From positions 1 through 64,000 of the forward strand of contig JAPLGO010000023.1 of assembly GCA_026390115.1 (NCBI GenBank): a stretch of DNA of 64,000 bases. The letters run 5' to 3'. This DNA is from Campylobacterales bacterium. Its GTDB lineage: Bacteria > Campylobacterota > Campylobacteria > Campylobacterales > Sulfurimonadaceae. The notes under the pieces are model-generated. The model saw only the letters and a program-made list of their open reading frames with translations, ran no database searches and had not been told where the DNA came from. Positions 38,596 through 47,362 of this stretch are shown in pieces (the first letter of the stretch is position 1; every line of letters begins with the position of its first letter). The translations under genes and the position numbers were made by a program.

Positions 38596-38802
38596 GTGTA
38601 TAAGATAAAAGTACAGAATCCATGCAACTGTTTTTTTAAAAGTGGACTTTCTGAGGCTTTAGAATTTGATACGAAAGAGGAAGCAAAAAAAGAGGCTGAG
38701 TCCATGATAAAAATAATGAAATCAAACTTTTGTCAAAAACATGTGTTTGATTTAAATGAGCAGTTCGGTGATTTTACAATTTTTATAAAGCCAAGAAGCT
38801 AA
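38596..38802 (+). CDS. small Cys-containing conserved-type protein
   Basis: 68 residues, GTG start five bases after GGAG and 8 nt after the response regulator gene, so it is co-transcribed. CNC near residue 10 and CQKH near residue 46 could bind a metal. I recall similar small proteins from Campylobacterota but do not know a function. Last gene of the chemosensory operon. Confidence 0.6.
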   Translation: MYKIKVQNPCNCFFKSGLSEALEFDTKEEAKKEAESMIKIMKSNFCQKHVFDLNEQFGDFTIFIKPRS

Positions 38803-38826
38803 ACCTCTTTATTTTCGCAAAACTGC

Positions 38827-38832
38827 TACAAT
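38827..38832 (+). promoter_or_regulatory. probable extended -10 box
   Basis: TGCTACAAT (hexamer TACAAT) 28 bases before the ATG of the NifX-like gene, indicating a promoter separate from the chemosensory operon. A GAAGGA ribosome site follows. Confidence 0.5.
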
Positions 38833-38860
38833 CCCGTCAAAACTACTGAAGGAATAAAGA

Positions 38861-39253
38861 ATGAAAATAGCTATACCGGTAAAAGATGAGAATTTAACAT
38901 TTTTTTCCAACGCAGGGCATACTCCAAAATTTGCTATATTTACTATGACCGGAACAGGAATGTTTAAGTCGTTTAAGTTAGAGAGTATAAAAAACAATCC
39001 AAGAACAAACTTAGACCATGACCATGCAGAAGAAGAGCATCAATGTGACCATCATGCGGATGATGCAGAGCATATAGACCAACACAACAAAATGGGAGAA
39101 GCACTTGAGGGTTGTAACTATATTGTTGTTAAAAAAGCGTGTAAAAACACTGCAAATGCTTTCACCTCTTGCGGAGTGAAAATTTTAAAGTACAGAGGCG
39201 AATCTTTAAAAGCAGAAAGTATTTTAAGAGAGGTGTCTTCACTTTTTTTATAG
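38861..39253 (+). CDS. NifX/NafY-type (dinitrogenase iron-molybdenum cofactor) domain protein with His-rich insert
   Basis: 130 residues. The N-terminal MKIAIPVKDENLTFFSNAGH and the later cysteine-containing YIVVKKACKNTANAF fit the RNase H-like fold of this family. A His/Asp/Glu-rich insert at about residues 50-75 (DHDHAEEEH, CDHHADD, EHIDQH) looks like a metal-binding loop. Family members handle Fe-S or Mo cofactors, but no nif gene is nearby, so a metal-homeostasis role is as likely. Single-gene unit. Confidence 0.75.
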   Translation: MKIAIPVKDENLTFFSNAGHTPKFAIFTMTGTGMFKSFKLESIKNNPRTNLDHDHAEEEHQCDHHADDAEHIDQHNKMGEALEGCNYIVVKKACKNTANAFTSCGVKILKYRGESLKAESILREVSSLFL

Positions 39254-39274
39254 ATAAATTATAACTTTCACATG

Positions 39275-41011
39275 CTAAAAACTAATTTTATTTCGTCCGT
39301 TATTTTTTGAAATATAGAGTAAGTTATCTACTCTTTTAAATATTTCATTTATATTTTCAGTAGGTTCAATCTCAACAATGCCCATGCTTATTGTGACTTT
39401 ACCTACTGTTTCAAAAGAGTATTCTTCAACTTTTTTTCTTAATCTTTCGGCATACTCTTTCGCATTTGTAAGCATTGTATTTGGTAATAGAATCAAAAAC
39501 TCCTCTCCACCATATCGTCCGATAATATCTACCTGTCGTAAATTGTTCTTAACTACATTTGAGAGTGTAGCTAAGACATTGTCGCCTACATCATGTCCAT
39601 AAGTATCATTAACATTCTTGAAAAAATCAATGTCATACATTATTATTGACAAGGAAGTTTTGTATCTATTGGAACGGCTTATCTCGGATAAAAGAATCTT
39701 CATAATAGAATAACGATTGTTTATATGTGTGAGAGCATCCGTTGTAGCCAATTTTTCAAAATCATCTTTTATTTTATTAAGCTCAGCTGTTCGCTCCACT
39801 ACTTTTTGTTCTAATGATTGATTGAGCTCTCCTAGTTGGGTGGTTTTATCATTTATCTTATCGTTATATTTAGAAAAACTATTTTTGACCATTTTAGATA
39901 CAAAAAACGAGAAAAGCAGTGACAACACAATAAGAAATATAGCGATATAAAATATATATTGGGATTTTAAATTATATGTTTCATACATAGTAATTTTTTG
40001 TTTCATTACCTTGTTTTCAATATCTGAGAGATAAAATCCACTCCCTATAATCCAATCACTGTGAGGAATTTTTTGGATATAGGAGTATTTTTTATTCATT
40101 ACATTTGTTTCGTTATTGAACCAATCATATATAGTAGTGGTTTTACCTTTGTCTTTGAGCGCGTCAATTATATTGTGCACAGTGTCGGTTACTAGCTTAT
40201 TTGAGATGTTCCTATCTTCACCGACAAATTGAGGCAAATGTTTATGAACAAGAAGATTGCCTTTAGTATTGAGTAAAAACATATAATTTTGAGCAGTGCT
40301 ATCTACTGTATCAATTAGAGAGTAGAGCTCTTTGTCCATTTTTTTAATTGCTGTATCCAAATACTCTCCGGAACCCAAATACCAGTTATAGCGCCCAAAG
40401 GCTTTTACAAAGGCAATTTGTTCATATTGTTTCTTCTTGTCTTCATTTGGTTTCGTAAAAGTATCCTATAAAAAGCCTTCCCCTTTTTCTTTACAAATAG
40501 CAATCTCTTCTTGAATAATATATTTGCCGTTAGCATCTTGAAAGTTTATTATTGAAGTTCCCTCTAAGTTCTTTAAGTAATTTGGAGCTAAGACAAAGAC
40601 ACCGTTATAATCAATTATCCATATAAAACTTTCACCATCATTCCAAACAAAAGCTTTGAGTGTGGTATTTATGATTTTTTTAATCTCTGTTTCTGATTTT
40701 GTATCTTTATATTCATTATAAATATTTTCGGCGATGGTGTAGGCTGTTTCAACTCTGTTTTTAACACGAGAAGTGAGTTCATCTTTAATTTCTGATTTTT
40801 TATGAATAATAATGTCGGTTAGATTGAGAACTTTATCTTCAACAGCTTTTTTTTCACTGTTTAATAAATCTTTTTCCAAATTCTTAATGCTGGATTCAAA
40901 ACTTTGCAGATAAATTTGGTAAGACAAAACACTTACCAAAAAAAAGAAAATCGGAATAATAACTAATGGGGCATAAGTAATGATATTTAGGAAAGTTTTT
41001 TCTTTAAGCAT
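39275..41011 (-). pseudogene. diguanylate cyclase (TM-Cache-TM-GGDEF) interrupted by an in-frame amber codon
   Basis: Two open segments, 40466-41011 and 39275-40378, are in the same frame, and the 29 codons between them also read through as sensible protein, so one TAG (40466-40468, codon 182) is the only interruption in a 578-codon gene. It encodes an N-terminal membrane span (about 13-35), tandem Cache-like segments (WNDGESFIWIIDYNG; then SDWIIGSGFYLSDI), a second span near residue 355, and an intact GGDEF domain with GRYGGEEF. A TATAAT box (minus strand, 41047-41052) and AAGG site are intact. Either a recent nonsense mutation, a sequencing error, or read-through. Confidence 0.85.
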
Positions 41012-41077
41012 ACATCAACCTTGTATAATATTTTAAAACTCACAATATTATACTGCGTTGAAGTCTTATTTTTGTCT

Positions 41078-41092
41078 CATGTGAACCACATG
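41078..41092. terminator. short hairpin downstream of kdsB
   Basis: CATGTG-AAC-CACATG, a perfect 6-bp stem, lies between the kdsB stop and the promoter of the cyclase pseudogene. On the minus strand it is followed by an A-rich rather than U-rich run, so termination is uncertain. Confidence 0.35.
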
Positions 41093-41100
41093 GTAAGATA

Positions 41101-41817
41101 TTACAAAAATATCTCTACTGCTCTTTTTAAATCTTCCGGCGTATCAATTCCAAAACCCGTACTTGCAACTTTTACCATGGTTATCTTTTTTTGATGATAA
41201 ATTGCACGGAGCTGCTCTAGCCCCTCAATGTCTTCCATCGGTGCATCTTCAAGATTACAAAACTCTTTTAAACTTTTTTTGCTAAACCCATAGATACCGA
41301 TGTGACCAAAATAGTTTGCTCTGCCGCTTCTGTTGTATGGAATTGGTGAGCGAGAGAAATAGATGGCGTTGTTTTCATCATCTAGAACTACTTTAACAAG
41401 GTTTGGATCTTTTGCCGACTCTGCATTGATGGCATTGAAGCAACTACCCATGATAAAAGGTGCATTCTGCTCTTTGAGAGATTTGAGCTTTGAGATGAGA
41501 GACTCTACAACTTCAGGCTCAATAAACGGCTCATCAGCCTGAACATTTACTATAATCTCATCATCACCTATTCCAAGTAAATTCGCACACTCATTAATCC
41601 TATCTGTTCCGCTTTTGTGTGTTGTTGAAGTTAACATGGCCTCTATTCCATGCTCTTGACATGTAGAAATTATCAGCTCATCATCTGCTGCTACAACAAC
41701 TCTGTCTAAGTGTGCTACTCTTTTTGCGGTTCGCACCACCATAGGGAGTCCGCCAATATCTGCTAAAACTTTTTGTGGAAATCTTGTCGATGCTAATCTT
41801 GCAGGAATAATAATCAT
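41101..41817 (-). CDS. kdsB: 3-deoxy-manno-octulosonate cytidylyltransferase
   Basis: Makes CMP-Kdo for lipopolysaccharide core synthesis. 238 residues from ATG 41817, chosen because the protein family starts at the nucleotide-binding motif (MIIIPARLASTRFPQKVL) and an AAAGGT site lies six bases upstream; a longer reading frame to 41928 would run into the divergent gene. NVQADEPFI (CTP/Mg site) and HIGIYGF are present. The upstream region is shared with the divergent methyltransferase gene. Confidence 0.95.
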   Translation of the reverse strand: MIIIPARLASTRFPQKVLADIGGLPMVVRTAKRVAHLDRVVVAADDELIISTCQEHGIEAMLTSTTHKSGTDRINECANLLGIGDDEIIVNVQADEPFIEPEVVESLISKLKSLKEQNAPFIMGSCFNAINAESAKDPNLVKVVLDDENNAIYFSRSPIPYNRSGRANYFGHIGIYGFSKKSLKEFCNLEDAPMEDIEGLEQLRAIYHQKKITMVKVASTGFGIDTPEDLKRAVEIFL

Positions 41818-41845
41818 TTCGTACCTTTTTTTTAATAGCTTTGAG

Positions 41846-41851
41846 TATAAT
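41846..41851 (+). promoter_or_regulatory. probable -10 box for trmN6-like gene
   Basis: Perfect TATAAT preceded by GAG, 28 bases before ATG 41880, with AAAAAGG as ribosome site. Confidence 0.5.
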
Positions 41852-41879
41852 TCCGCCATTATACTAAAAAAGGTTTTTG

Positions 41880-42575
41880 ATGCTTCTTTATCAGCCTCAT
41901 GTCGGCTACTGTTACAATAGTGATTCAATTTTTTTATATGATTTTATAAGCTCGTTTAATCCTAAAGGCAGAGTACTGGATGTCGGAGCAGGATGTGGTG
42001 TTGTGGGTCTTTTGATTGCCAGAGACAATCCAAAAATAGAGCTTGAAGCAGTTGAAAAGCAGGAAAGTTTTGTACACTATGCAACTACAAATGCAAGAGT
42101 AAATAAGATTGCCTACAAAATGCACGAAAATGATTTCTTGCATTTTGAAGAGAGTCTGAAATATGATTATATTATCTCAAATCCGCCTTTTTATCATGAC
42201 GGTGCTACAAGAAGCGATAATGAGATTCTGTTTCATGCAAGATATAATATTAATTTACCCTTGGGAGCATTTTTTAAGAAGGTTTCAAAACTCTTAAAAC
42301 CGAAGGCACATTTTATATTTTGCTATGATGCTTCACAATTTGGACTGATTTGTGCTGAGCTGGAGAAGGTAAAACTCAGAGTAGTAGATGTGCAGTTTGT
42401 ACATCCAAAAATAGATAAAAAGGCCTCTTTGGTTATGTTGCATGTTAGAAACAGTTCCCAGTCGCTTATGAATGTTTGGCCGCCCTTTATAAGCTTTGAT
42501 GGTGGCGAATTTTCACAAAAAGCTCAGGATATTTATAAAAAAGCCTCTACTCAGAGTATAAAATGCGAAATTTAA
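41880..42575 (+). CDS. tRNA1(Val) adenine-N6 methyltransferase-like protein
   Basis: 231 residues. Rossmann methyltransferase with SAM motif VLDVGAGCGVVGLL and the N6-adenine catalytic motif NPPFYHDG, as in TrmN6/YfiC. ATG 41880, seven bases after AAAAAGG, is preferred to a TTG one codon earlier. The first residues (YQPHVGYCYNSDSIFL) match the start of TrmN6 relatives. First gene of a four-gene run to trpC. Confidence 0.85.
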   Translation: MLLYQPHVGYCYNSDSIFLYDFISSFNPKGRVLDVGAGCGVVGLLIARDNPKIELEAVEKQESFVHYATTNARVNKIAYKMHENDFLHFEESLKYDYIISNPPFYHDGATRSDNEILFHARYNINLPLGAFFKKVSKLLKPKAHFIFCYDASQFGLICAELEKVKLRVVDVQFVHPKIDKKASLVMLHVRNSSQSLMNVWPPFISFDGGEFSQKAQDIYKKASTQSIKCEI

Positions 42576-42943
42576 TGCTCAAAGATGGCTATCCATACGC
42601 TTTTGATTCATCGGCATGTGCAACTTGCCAAGGAAGATGCTGTACGGGGGAGAGCGGATATATTTATGTAAACAGTCATGAGATAGAAAATATAGCCAAT
42701 TTTTTAGAGTTAGAAATAAATGATTTTGGAGTTAATTATCTTTTTAAGAACGGATATAAATATTCTATAAGAGAAGTTGAGCATAAAGGCTCTTATGAGT
42801 GTGTTTTTTATAATAGAGCGACAAATGGTTGTCAGATATATGAGGCTCGTCCAACCCAGTGTAAAACATTCCCTTTTTGGGACTATTTTAAAACCAGAGT
42901 GGATGAGTTAAAATTGGAGTGTCCAGGAATTGTTGATGTTTAG
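42563..42943 (+). CDS. YkgJ-family cysteine cluster protein
   Basis: 126 residues with the CxxCxGxCC cluster near residue 18 (CATCQGRCC) and a second group around residues 80-105 (CVFYN, GCQIYEARPTQCKTFPFW), which together define the putative zinc/iron-chelating YkgJ/Fli-B-like family. Function is not established. It overlaps the methyltransferase gene by 13 nt and the TPR lipoprotein gene by 8 nt, so it belongs to the same operon. Confidence 0.85.
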   Translation: MRNLMLKDGYPYAFDSSACATCQGRCCTGESGYIYVNSHEIENIANFLELEINDFGVNYLFKNGYKYSIREVEHKGSYECVFYNRATNGCQIYEARPTQCKTFPFWDYFKTRVDELKLECPGIVDV

Positions 42944-44231
42944 AGTATCTATTTTTTTAATTTCAGTGTTTATATTTAGTGGGTGTGTGAGTCAAATTCC
43001 TGTGGAACCAGAACAAAAGTCAGATGCAAATCAGAAGAGTTTTGAGCAGGAGGATACTATGATTCTTTTTGCACTCAGAGCCGAGCAACTCAAAGATTAT
43101 GAGAGCGCTTCAGAGCTTTTTTATAATTTATATGAAAAATCTGATAAAAAAGAGTATCTATACCGCTCTTTACAAAGTGATTTAGTATTGTCAAATAATG
43201 AGAGAGTAATACAAAGAATCGATGTTGTTTTAAAAGACTCACTCGATGATTTTATTTTGGTCAGAATGAAAGCAGTAGCTCTTATTCAAATGCAAAAATA
43301 TGAAGATACAAAAAATATTTTAAGCAAATTGGTTGAAAAATCAAATCTTGTGGATGACTATATCATGTTAAGCGATGTTTATGTAAAGCTAGATAAGTTT
43401 GATATGGCTATAAAATATTTAGAGAGTGCCTATGTTCAGGATTACAATGAGAAGGTGCTTGATAAAATGTCGATAATTTTATATGTAAACCTTCAGAGAA
43501 AAAAAGATGCCATAGCCCAGCTGGAGACGCATGCCAGAGTACACGGATGCTCAGAGTTGATATGCACAAGACTATTGGCTTTTTATAGTAATGACAATAA
43601 TGTTGACGGCATACTCTCAGCCTATTTAAGACTTTACAAAATTAACTCTAACGAAGATGTAGCTAAAAAAATAGTACAAATATACTCCTATAAAAGAGAA
43701 TATTTGCAAATGATGAACTTTTTGGAAGAGAGCGGAAGTGATGACGCTACTCTTCTGCAGTTATACTCAAATACGAAAAATTACAAAAAAGCTTTTTCTT
43801 TGTCAGACAAACTCTATGCAACAACAGGCGAAATAGAATATTTAGGGCAGAGCGCAATTTTTGAATATGAGAGTTCTAAGAACAAGAGCGATAAAGAGCT
43901 TTTAAAAAGAGTTACGAAAAAATTTGAGAATGTTGTAAAAGATAGCAAAAATCCGCTCTATCTCAATTATTTCGGTTTTATTTTGATTGACCATGATATA
44001 GATGCAAGTAAGGGAATACAGTTTGTGCAAGAGGCTCTAAAAATTGAGTCGGACTCTATCTATTATCTTGACTCATTAGCATGGGGATACTATAAACTCG
44101 GCAGATGCGAAGAGGCAAGCAGTATCATGAATAGAGTAATCAAGAAAGAGGGCGAGAATGATCCAGAGGTTCTGCTTCATGGGCAAGAGATAGAAAAATG
44201 TCTAAATATAAATAGAGAGGCAAAGAAATAA
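42936..44231 (+). CDS. TPR-repeat lipoprotein
   Basis: About 431 residues. Signal peptide with lipobox FSGC (lipidated Cys near residue 16). The rest is helical with TPR-type repeats (for example [22 protein letters not shown] and the C-terminal [20 protein letters not shown]). Likely an outer-membrane-anchored scaffold in the periplasm. ATG 42936 is chosen over two TTG codons just upstream. Confidence 0.83.
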   Translation: MFRVSIFLISVFIFSGCVSQIPVEPEQKSDANQKSFEQEDTMILFALRAEQLKDYESASELFYNLYEKSDKKEYLYRSLQSDLVLSNNERVIQRIDVVLKDSLDDFILVRMKAVALIQMQKYEDTKNILSKLVEKSNLVDDYIMLSDVYVKLDKFDMAIKYLESAYVQDYNEKVLDKMSIILYVNLQRKKDAIAQLETHARVHGCSELICTRLLAFYSNDNNVDGILSAYLRLYKINSNEDVAKKIVQIYSYKREYLQMMNFLEESGSDDATLLQLYSNTKNYKKAFSLSDKLYATTGEIEYLGQSAIFEYESSKNKSDKELLKRVTKKFENVVKDSKNPLYLNYFGFILIDHDIDASKGIQFVQEALKIESDSIYYLDSLAWGYYKLGRCEEASSIMNRVIKKEGENDPEVLLHGQEIEKCLNINREAKK

Positions 44232-44232
44232 G

Positions 44233-45018
44233 ATGATTTTAGATGAGATTATAAAAAAAACTAAAGAAGATTTGGTAAAGAGAGAGAAGGAATTTTCACT
44301 TGATTGGCTTGGTCGCTCTTTAGCTTTTAATGCAAGAGCTCCGCGTGATGTAATTCCCTATTTAAAAGCAACAGAGGAAGATCCGTATAGAATTATCGCA
44401 GAGGTTAAAAAAGCTTCTCCATCCAAGGGAGTGATTCGTGAAAACTTTGACCCGCTCTCTATAGCTCAGAGCTACGAAAGAGGCGGTGCAAGTGCCATCT
44501 CTGTTTTAACAGAACCTCACTTTTTTCAAGGCTCACTCGATTATTTAGGTGGAATTCGAAGATATGTCGGAATTCCGCTTCTTAGAAAAGATTTTATAGT
44601 TTCAAAATACCAGATTCTTGAAGCTATGGTTCATGGAGCCGACTTTATTCTTTTGATAGCCGCGGCACTCAGTAAGGGTGAGCTAAAAGATTTGCTGAAC
44701 TACACAAGACACTTAGGAATGGAAGCTTTAGTTGAGGTGCATGACAAACCGGACTTGATAAAAGCCATCTATGCAGGAAGCGACATAATAGGCATAAATC
44801 ACAGAAATCTTCAAACTTTTGAGATGAATATGAACCTCTCTTATGAGCTTATTCCACTTATCCCAAACGGCAAAATTATAGTAGCAGAGAGCGGAATTTA
44901 TGAACATGGACAGCTTGAAGATTTAAGTAAAGCAGGAGTGGATGCCTTTTTGGTAGGAGAATCGTTGATGCGTCAGGATGATGAGGAAATGGCACTCAGA
45001 AAGTTGAAGTTTGGGTGA
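44233..45018 (+). CDS. trpC: indole-3-glycerol phosphate synthase
   Basis: Fourth step of the tryptophan branch. 261 residues, a TIM barrel with catalytic Lys in [35 protein letters not shown] and the phosphate-binding VAESGI. It is separate from other trp genes, and is translationally close (1 nt) to the TPR lipoprotein gene, an arrangement without obvious functional logic. Confidence 0.97.
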   Translation: MILDEIIKKTKEDLVKREKEFSLDWLGRSLAFNARAPRDVIPYLKATEEDPYRIIAEVKKASPSKGVIRENFDPLSIAQSYERGGASAISVLTEPHFFQGSLDYLGGIRRYVGIPLLRKDFIVSKYQILEAMVHGADFILLIAAALSKGELKDLLNYTRHLGMEALVEVHDKPDLIKAIYAGSDIIGINHRNLQTFEMNMNLSYELIPLIPNGKIIVAESGIYEHGQLEDLSKAGVDAFLVGESLMRQDDEEMALRKLKFG

Positions 45019-45052
45019 TTTACATGTTTAGTTATAAAACAGAGCGGCTTCT

Positions 45053-47362
45053 ATGAGAGATACAAATTTAGAGTATGTGGAGTTGACCTCGATTGCGTAT
45101 GAGCGCTTAAAACTATCTTCTTTCGCTGTTATGGTAAATGCTACCATCCTCAGTTTGTTTCTTTATGGATATGTAGATAGCGGGCTTTTACTATTCTGGT
45201 ATTTTTCTATTCTAACTGTTTCACTCTTTCGTTTTGCATCTTCATTCTATTATCAACGTAACAGAGAGATATTCAGTAATAAAAAATGGAAACAGATTTT
45301 TTATACTATGTTGCTTCTCTCTTCCCTTCTTATTGGTATCACACCATTTTTCTTTTTTGTGCAAAACAGTTATCAGCATCAATCGATTTTAATGATAATA
45401 ATTGCAGGCTTAACTGCCGGTGCCATTAGCAGCCTCTCATCGCTTCTTAAATCCGTGCAACTTTTTTTGGTTCTTGCACTCACTCCTCTCATCTTGCAAC
45501 TGTTTCTTCAAAATACAATGATGCATAATTCATTAGCCTTTTTAGTTTTATTTTATCTGTTGTTACTGCTTTCCATTGCAAAGCAATTTAATGAAAATTT
45601 AATGGCTATATTAAAATCAAAACAGATGTATGAAGAAAAAAGCGAGGAACTGGCAAGGTCTCAAGAGCGTTTTGAAGCAGTTTTTAAACAAGCTCCTCTT
45701 GGTCTCATTATTTATGATGCTGATTTAAAAATTAGTGAAGTGAATGAAGAGTTCTTAAAATTTATTGCAGCACCACGGGAGTATATAATCGGTCTTGATA
45801 TGAATCAGTTGCCAGATCAAAGAATAATACCATCTCTAAAAGCACCACTAGATAATATAGAGGGTTTTTACGAGGGTGAATATAATACAAAATATAGTGC
45901 AAAAGATATTTGGATTAGCATGAGTACTTCTCCTCTGCGAGATTCAACTCTGAATGTAATCGGCGGCATTGGCATAGTTGCGGATATTACACAAAGGATG
46001 TTAAACCAATTAAGATTTGAATATCAGGCAAGCTACGATATGTTGACTGATATTCCAAATCGTACAACTTTAATGGAAAGAATAAATCAGGAAATTATTC
46101 GTTATCAAAGACATGGAGTTATTTTTGGGATAATGTTTCTGGATATAGACCATTTTAAAAATATTAACGATTCATTAGGACATGGGGTTGGGGATAAACT
46201 TCTTATTGAAGCAGCTTGGAGAATAAAAAAAGCAATAAGGGCTGAAGATACTGTTTCTAGAATCGGCGGTGATGAATTTGTTGTTTTAGCTCCAAATTTA
46301 GGGGAGAATGAAAAATTATCTGCAACAGATGCAGAACATATAGCAGAAAAGATACATGCAGTATTAGCAGAACCGTTTGAGATAGATGGACATAAATTAA
46401 ATATTACAGTCAGTATAGGAATATCATTTATTATAGGTGTTGATGAGAGTGCGGATGATATTTTAAAATATGCAGATATAGCAATGTATCAGGCTAAAAA
46501 AGCGGGAAGAGATACCACAAGATTTTATAAGCAAAAAATGGACGAGTGGATTAAGCGACGATTGGGTCTTGAAAACGGGTTGCGAGACGCCATAGAAAAT
46601 GGAGAATTGGAAATACACTATCAGCCGATAGTTGAATTTTCTACTAGCAAGCTGATAGGTGCCGAAGCACTGCTCAGATGGAATTCTGAAACTTTCGGAA
46701 ATGTTTATCCTGATGAGTTTATACCGATTGCCGAGGAGAGCGGACTTATAATAACTATCGGTGAATGGGTACTCCAAAATGCAATAAATCAGTTTGTCTT
46801 ATGGCAAGATATGTTCAAAGATGTGGAGCTAAAGAAAATCGCAATCAATATTAGTGTTCATCAGTTTGATAACCCGGAATTTTTAAACCAAGTGGATAGA
46901 ATTTTGAAGAGTAGCGGAATTAAACCGCAAAATCTTGAGTTGGAATTAGTGGAGTCAATAATAGTCAAAGATGTAGAAACAGTACGAGAGAAAATGCAAG
47001 AATTAAGAGATTTAGGAGTCGGAATCTCGATTGATGATTTTGGAACAGGGTATTCGTCACTCTCTTACCTTAAAAAACTTCCGTTTACAACACTCAAAAT
47101 TGATAAATCGTTTGTGCAGGATATCCAATTTGATGCAGACGATAAAGAGCTCATCAGTACAATTCTGACAATAGCCAAAAACTTTAATCTTGATGTGGTT
47201 GCAGAGGGTGTTGAAACCGCGGAACAGTACCAATTTTTAAGTGAAAGAATGTGCGGTTATATGCAAGGATACTACTGTTCAAAACCTATGAGCGTTCTTT
47301 CTTTTGAAAAATTACTTATATCTTCCGCCGGTGTATGTGAAATGGCTTCAAATCAGGATTGA
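45053..47362 (+). CDS. membrane PAS-GGDEF-EAL c-di-GMP enzyme
   Basis: 769 residues. About five hydrophobic spans at 20-185, a coiled linker, PAS (about 200-325), GGDEF (about 335-495) with an intact RIGGDEF site, and EAL (about 510-755) with GAEALLRWN, SIDDFGTGYSSL and LKIDKSFV. Both active sites look complete, so it could make or degrade c-di-GMP. It converges on, and overlaps by 10 nt, the 3' end of the restriction gene. Confidence 0.94.
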   Translation: MRDTNLEYVELTSIAYERLKLSSFAVMVNATILSLFLYGYVDSGLLLFWYFSILTVSLFRFASSFYYQRNREIFSNKKWKQIFYTMLLLSSLLIGITPFFFFVQNSYQHQSILMIIIAGLTAGAISSLSSLLKSVQLFLVLALTPLILQLFLQNTMMHNSLAFLVLFYLLLLLSIAKQFNENLMAILKSKQMYEEKSEELARSQERFEAVFKQAPLGLIIYDADLKISEVNEEFLKFIAAPREYIIGLDMNQLPDQRIIPSLKAPLDNIEGFYEGEYNTKYSAKDIWISMSTSPLRDSTLNVIGGIGIVADITQRMLNQLRFEYQASYDMLTDIPNRTTLMERINQEIIRYQRHGVIFGIMFLDIDHFKNINDSLGHGVGDKLLIEAAWRIKKAIRAEDTVSRIGGDEFVVLAPNLGENEKLSATDAEHIAEKIHAVLAEPFEIDGHKLNITVSIGISFIIGVDESADDILKYADIAMYQAKKAGRDTTRFYKQKMDEWIKRRLGLENGLRDAIENGELEIHYQPIVEFSTSKLIGAEALLRWNSETFGNVYPDEFIPIAEESGLIITIGEWVLQNAINQFVLWQDMFKDVELKKIAINISVHQFDNPEFLNQVDRILKSSGIKPQNLELELVESIIVKDVETVREKMQELRDLGVGISIDDFGTGYSSLSYLKKLPFTTLKIDKSFVQDIQFDADDKELISTILTIAKNFNLDVVAEGVETAEQYQFLSERMCGYMQGYYCSKPMSVLSFEKLLISSAGVCEMASNQD

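Noticed and set aside
41818-41928. Extended N-terminus of kdsB
   Set aside because: The extra 37 residues have no family match and run across the promoter and start of the divergent gene; ATG 41817 has a proper ribosome site.
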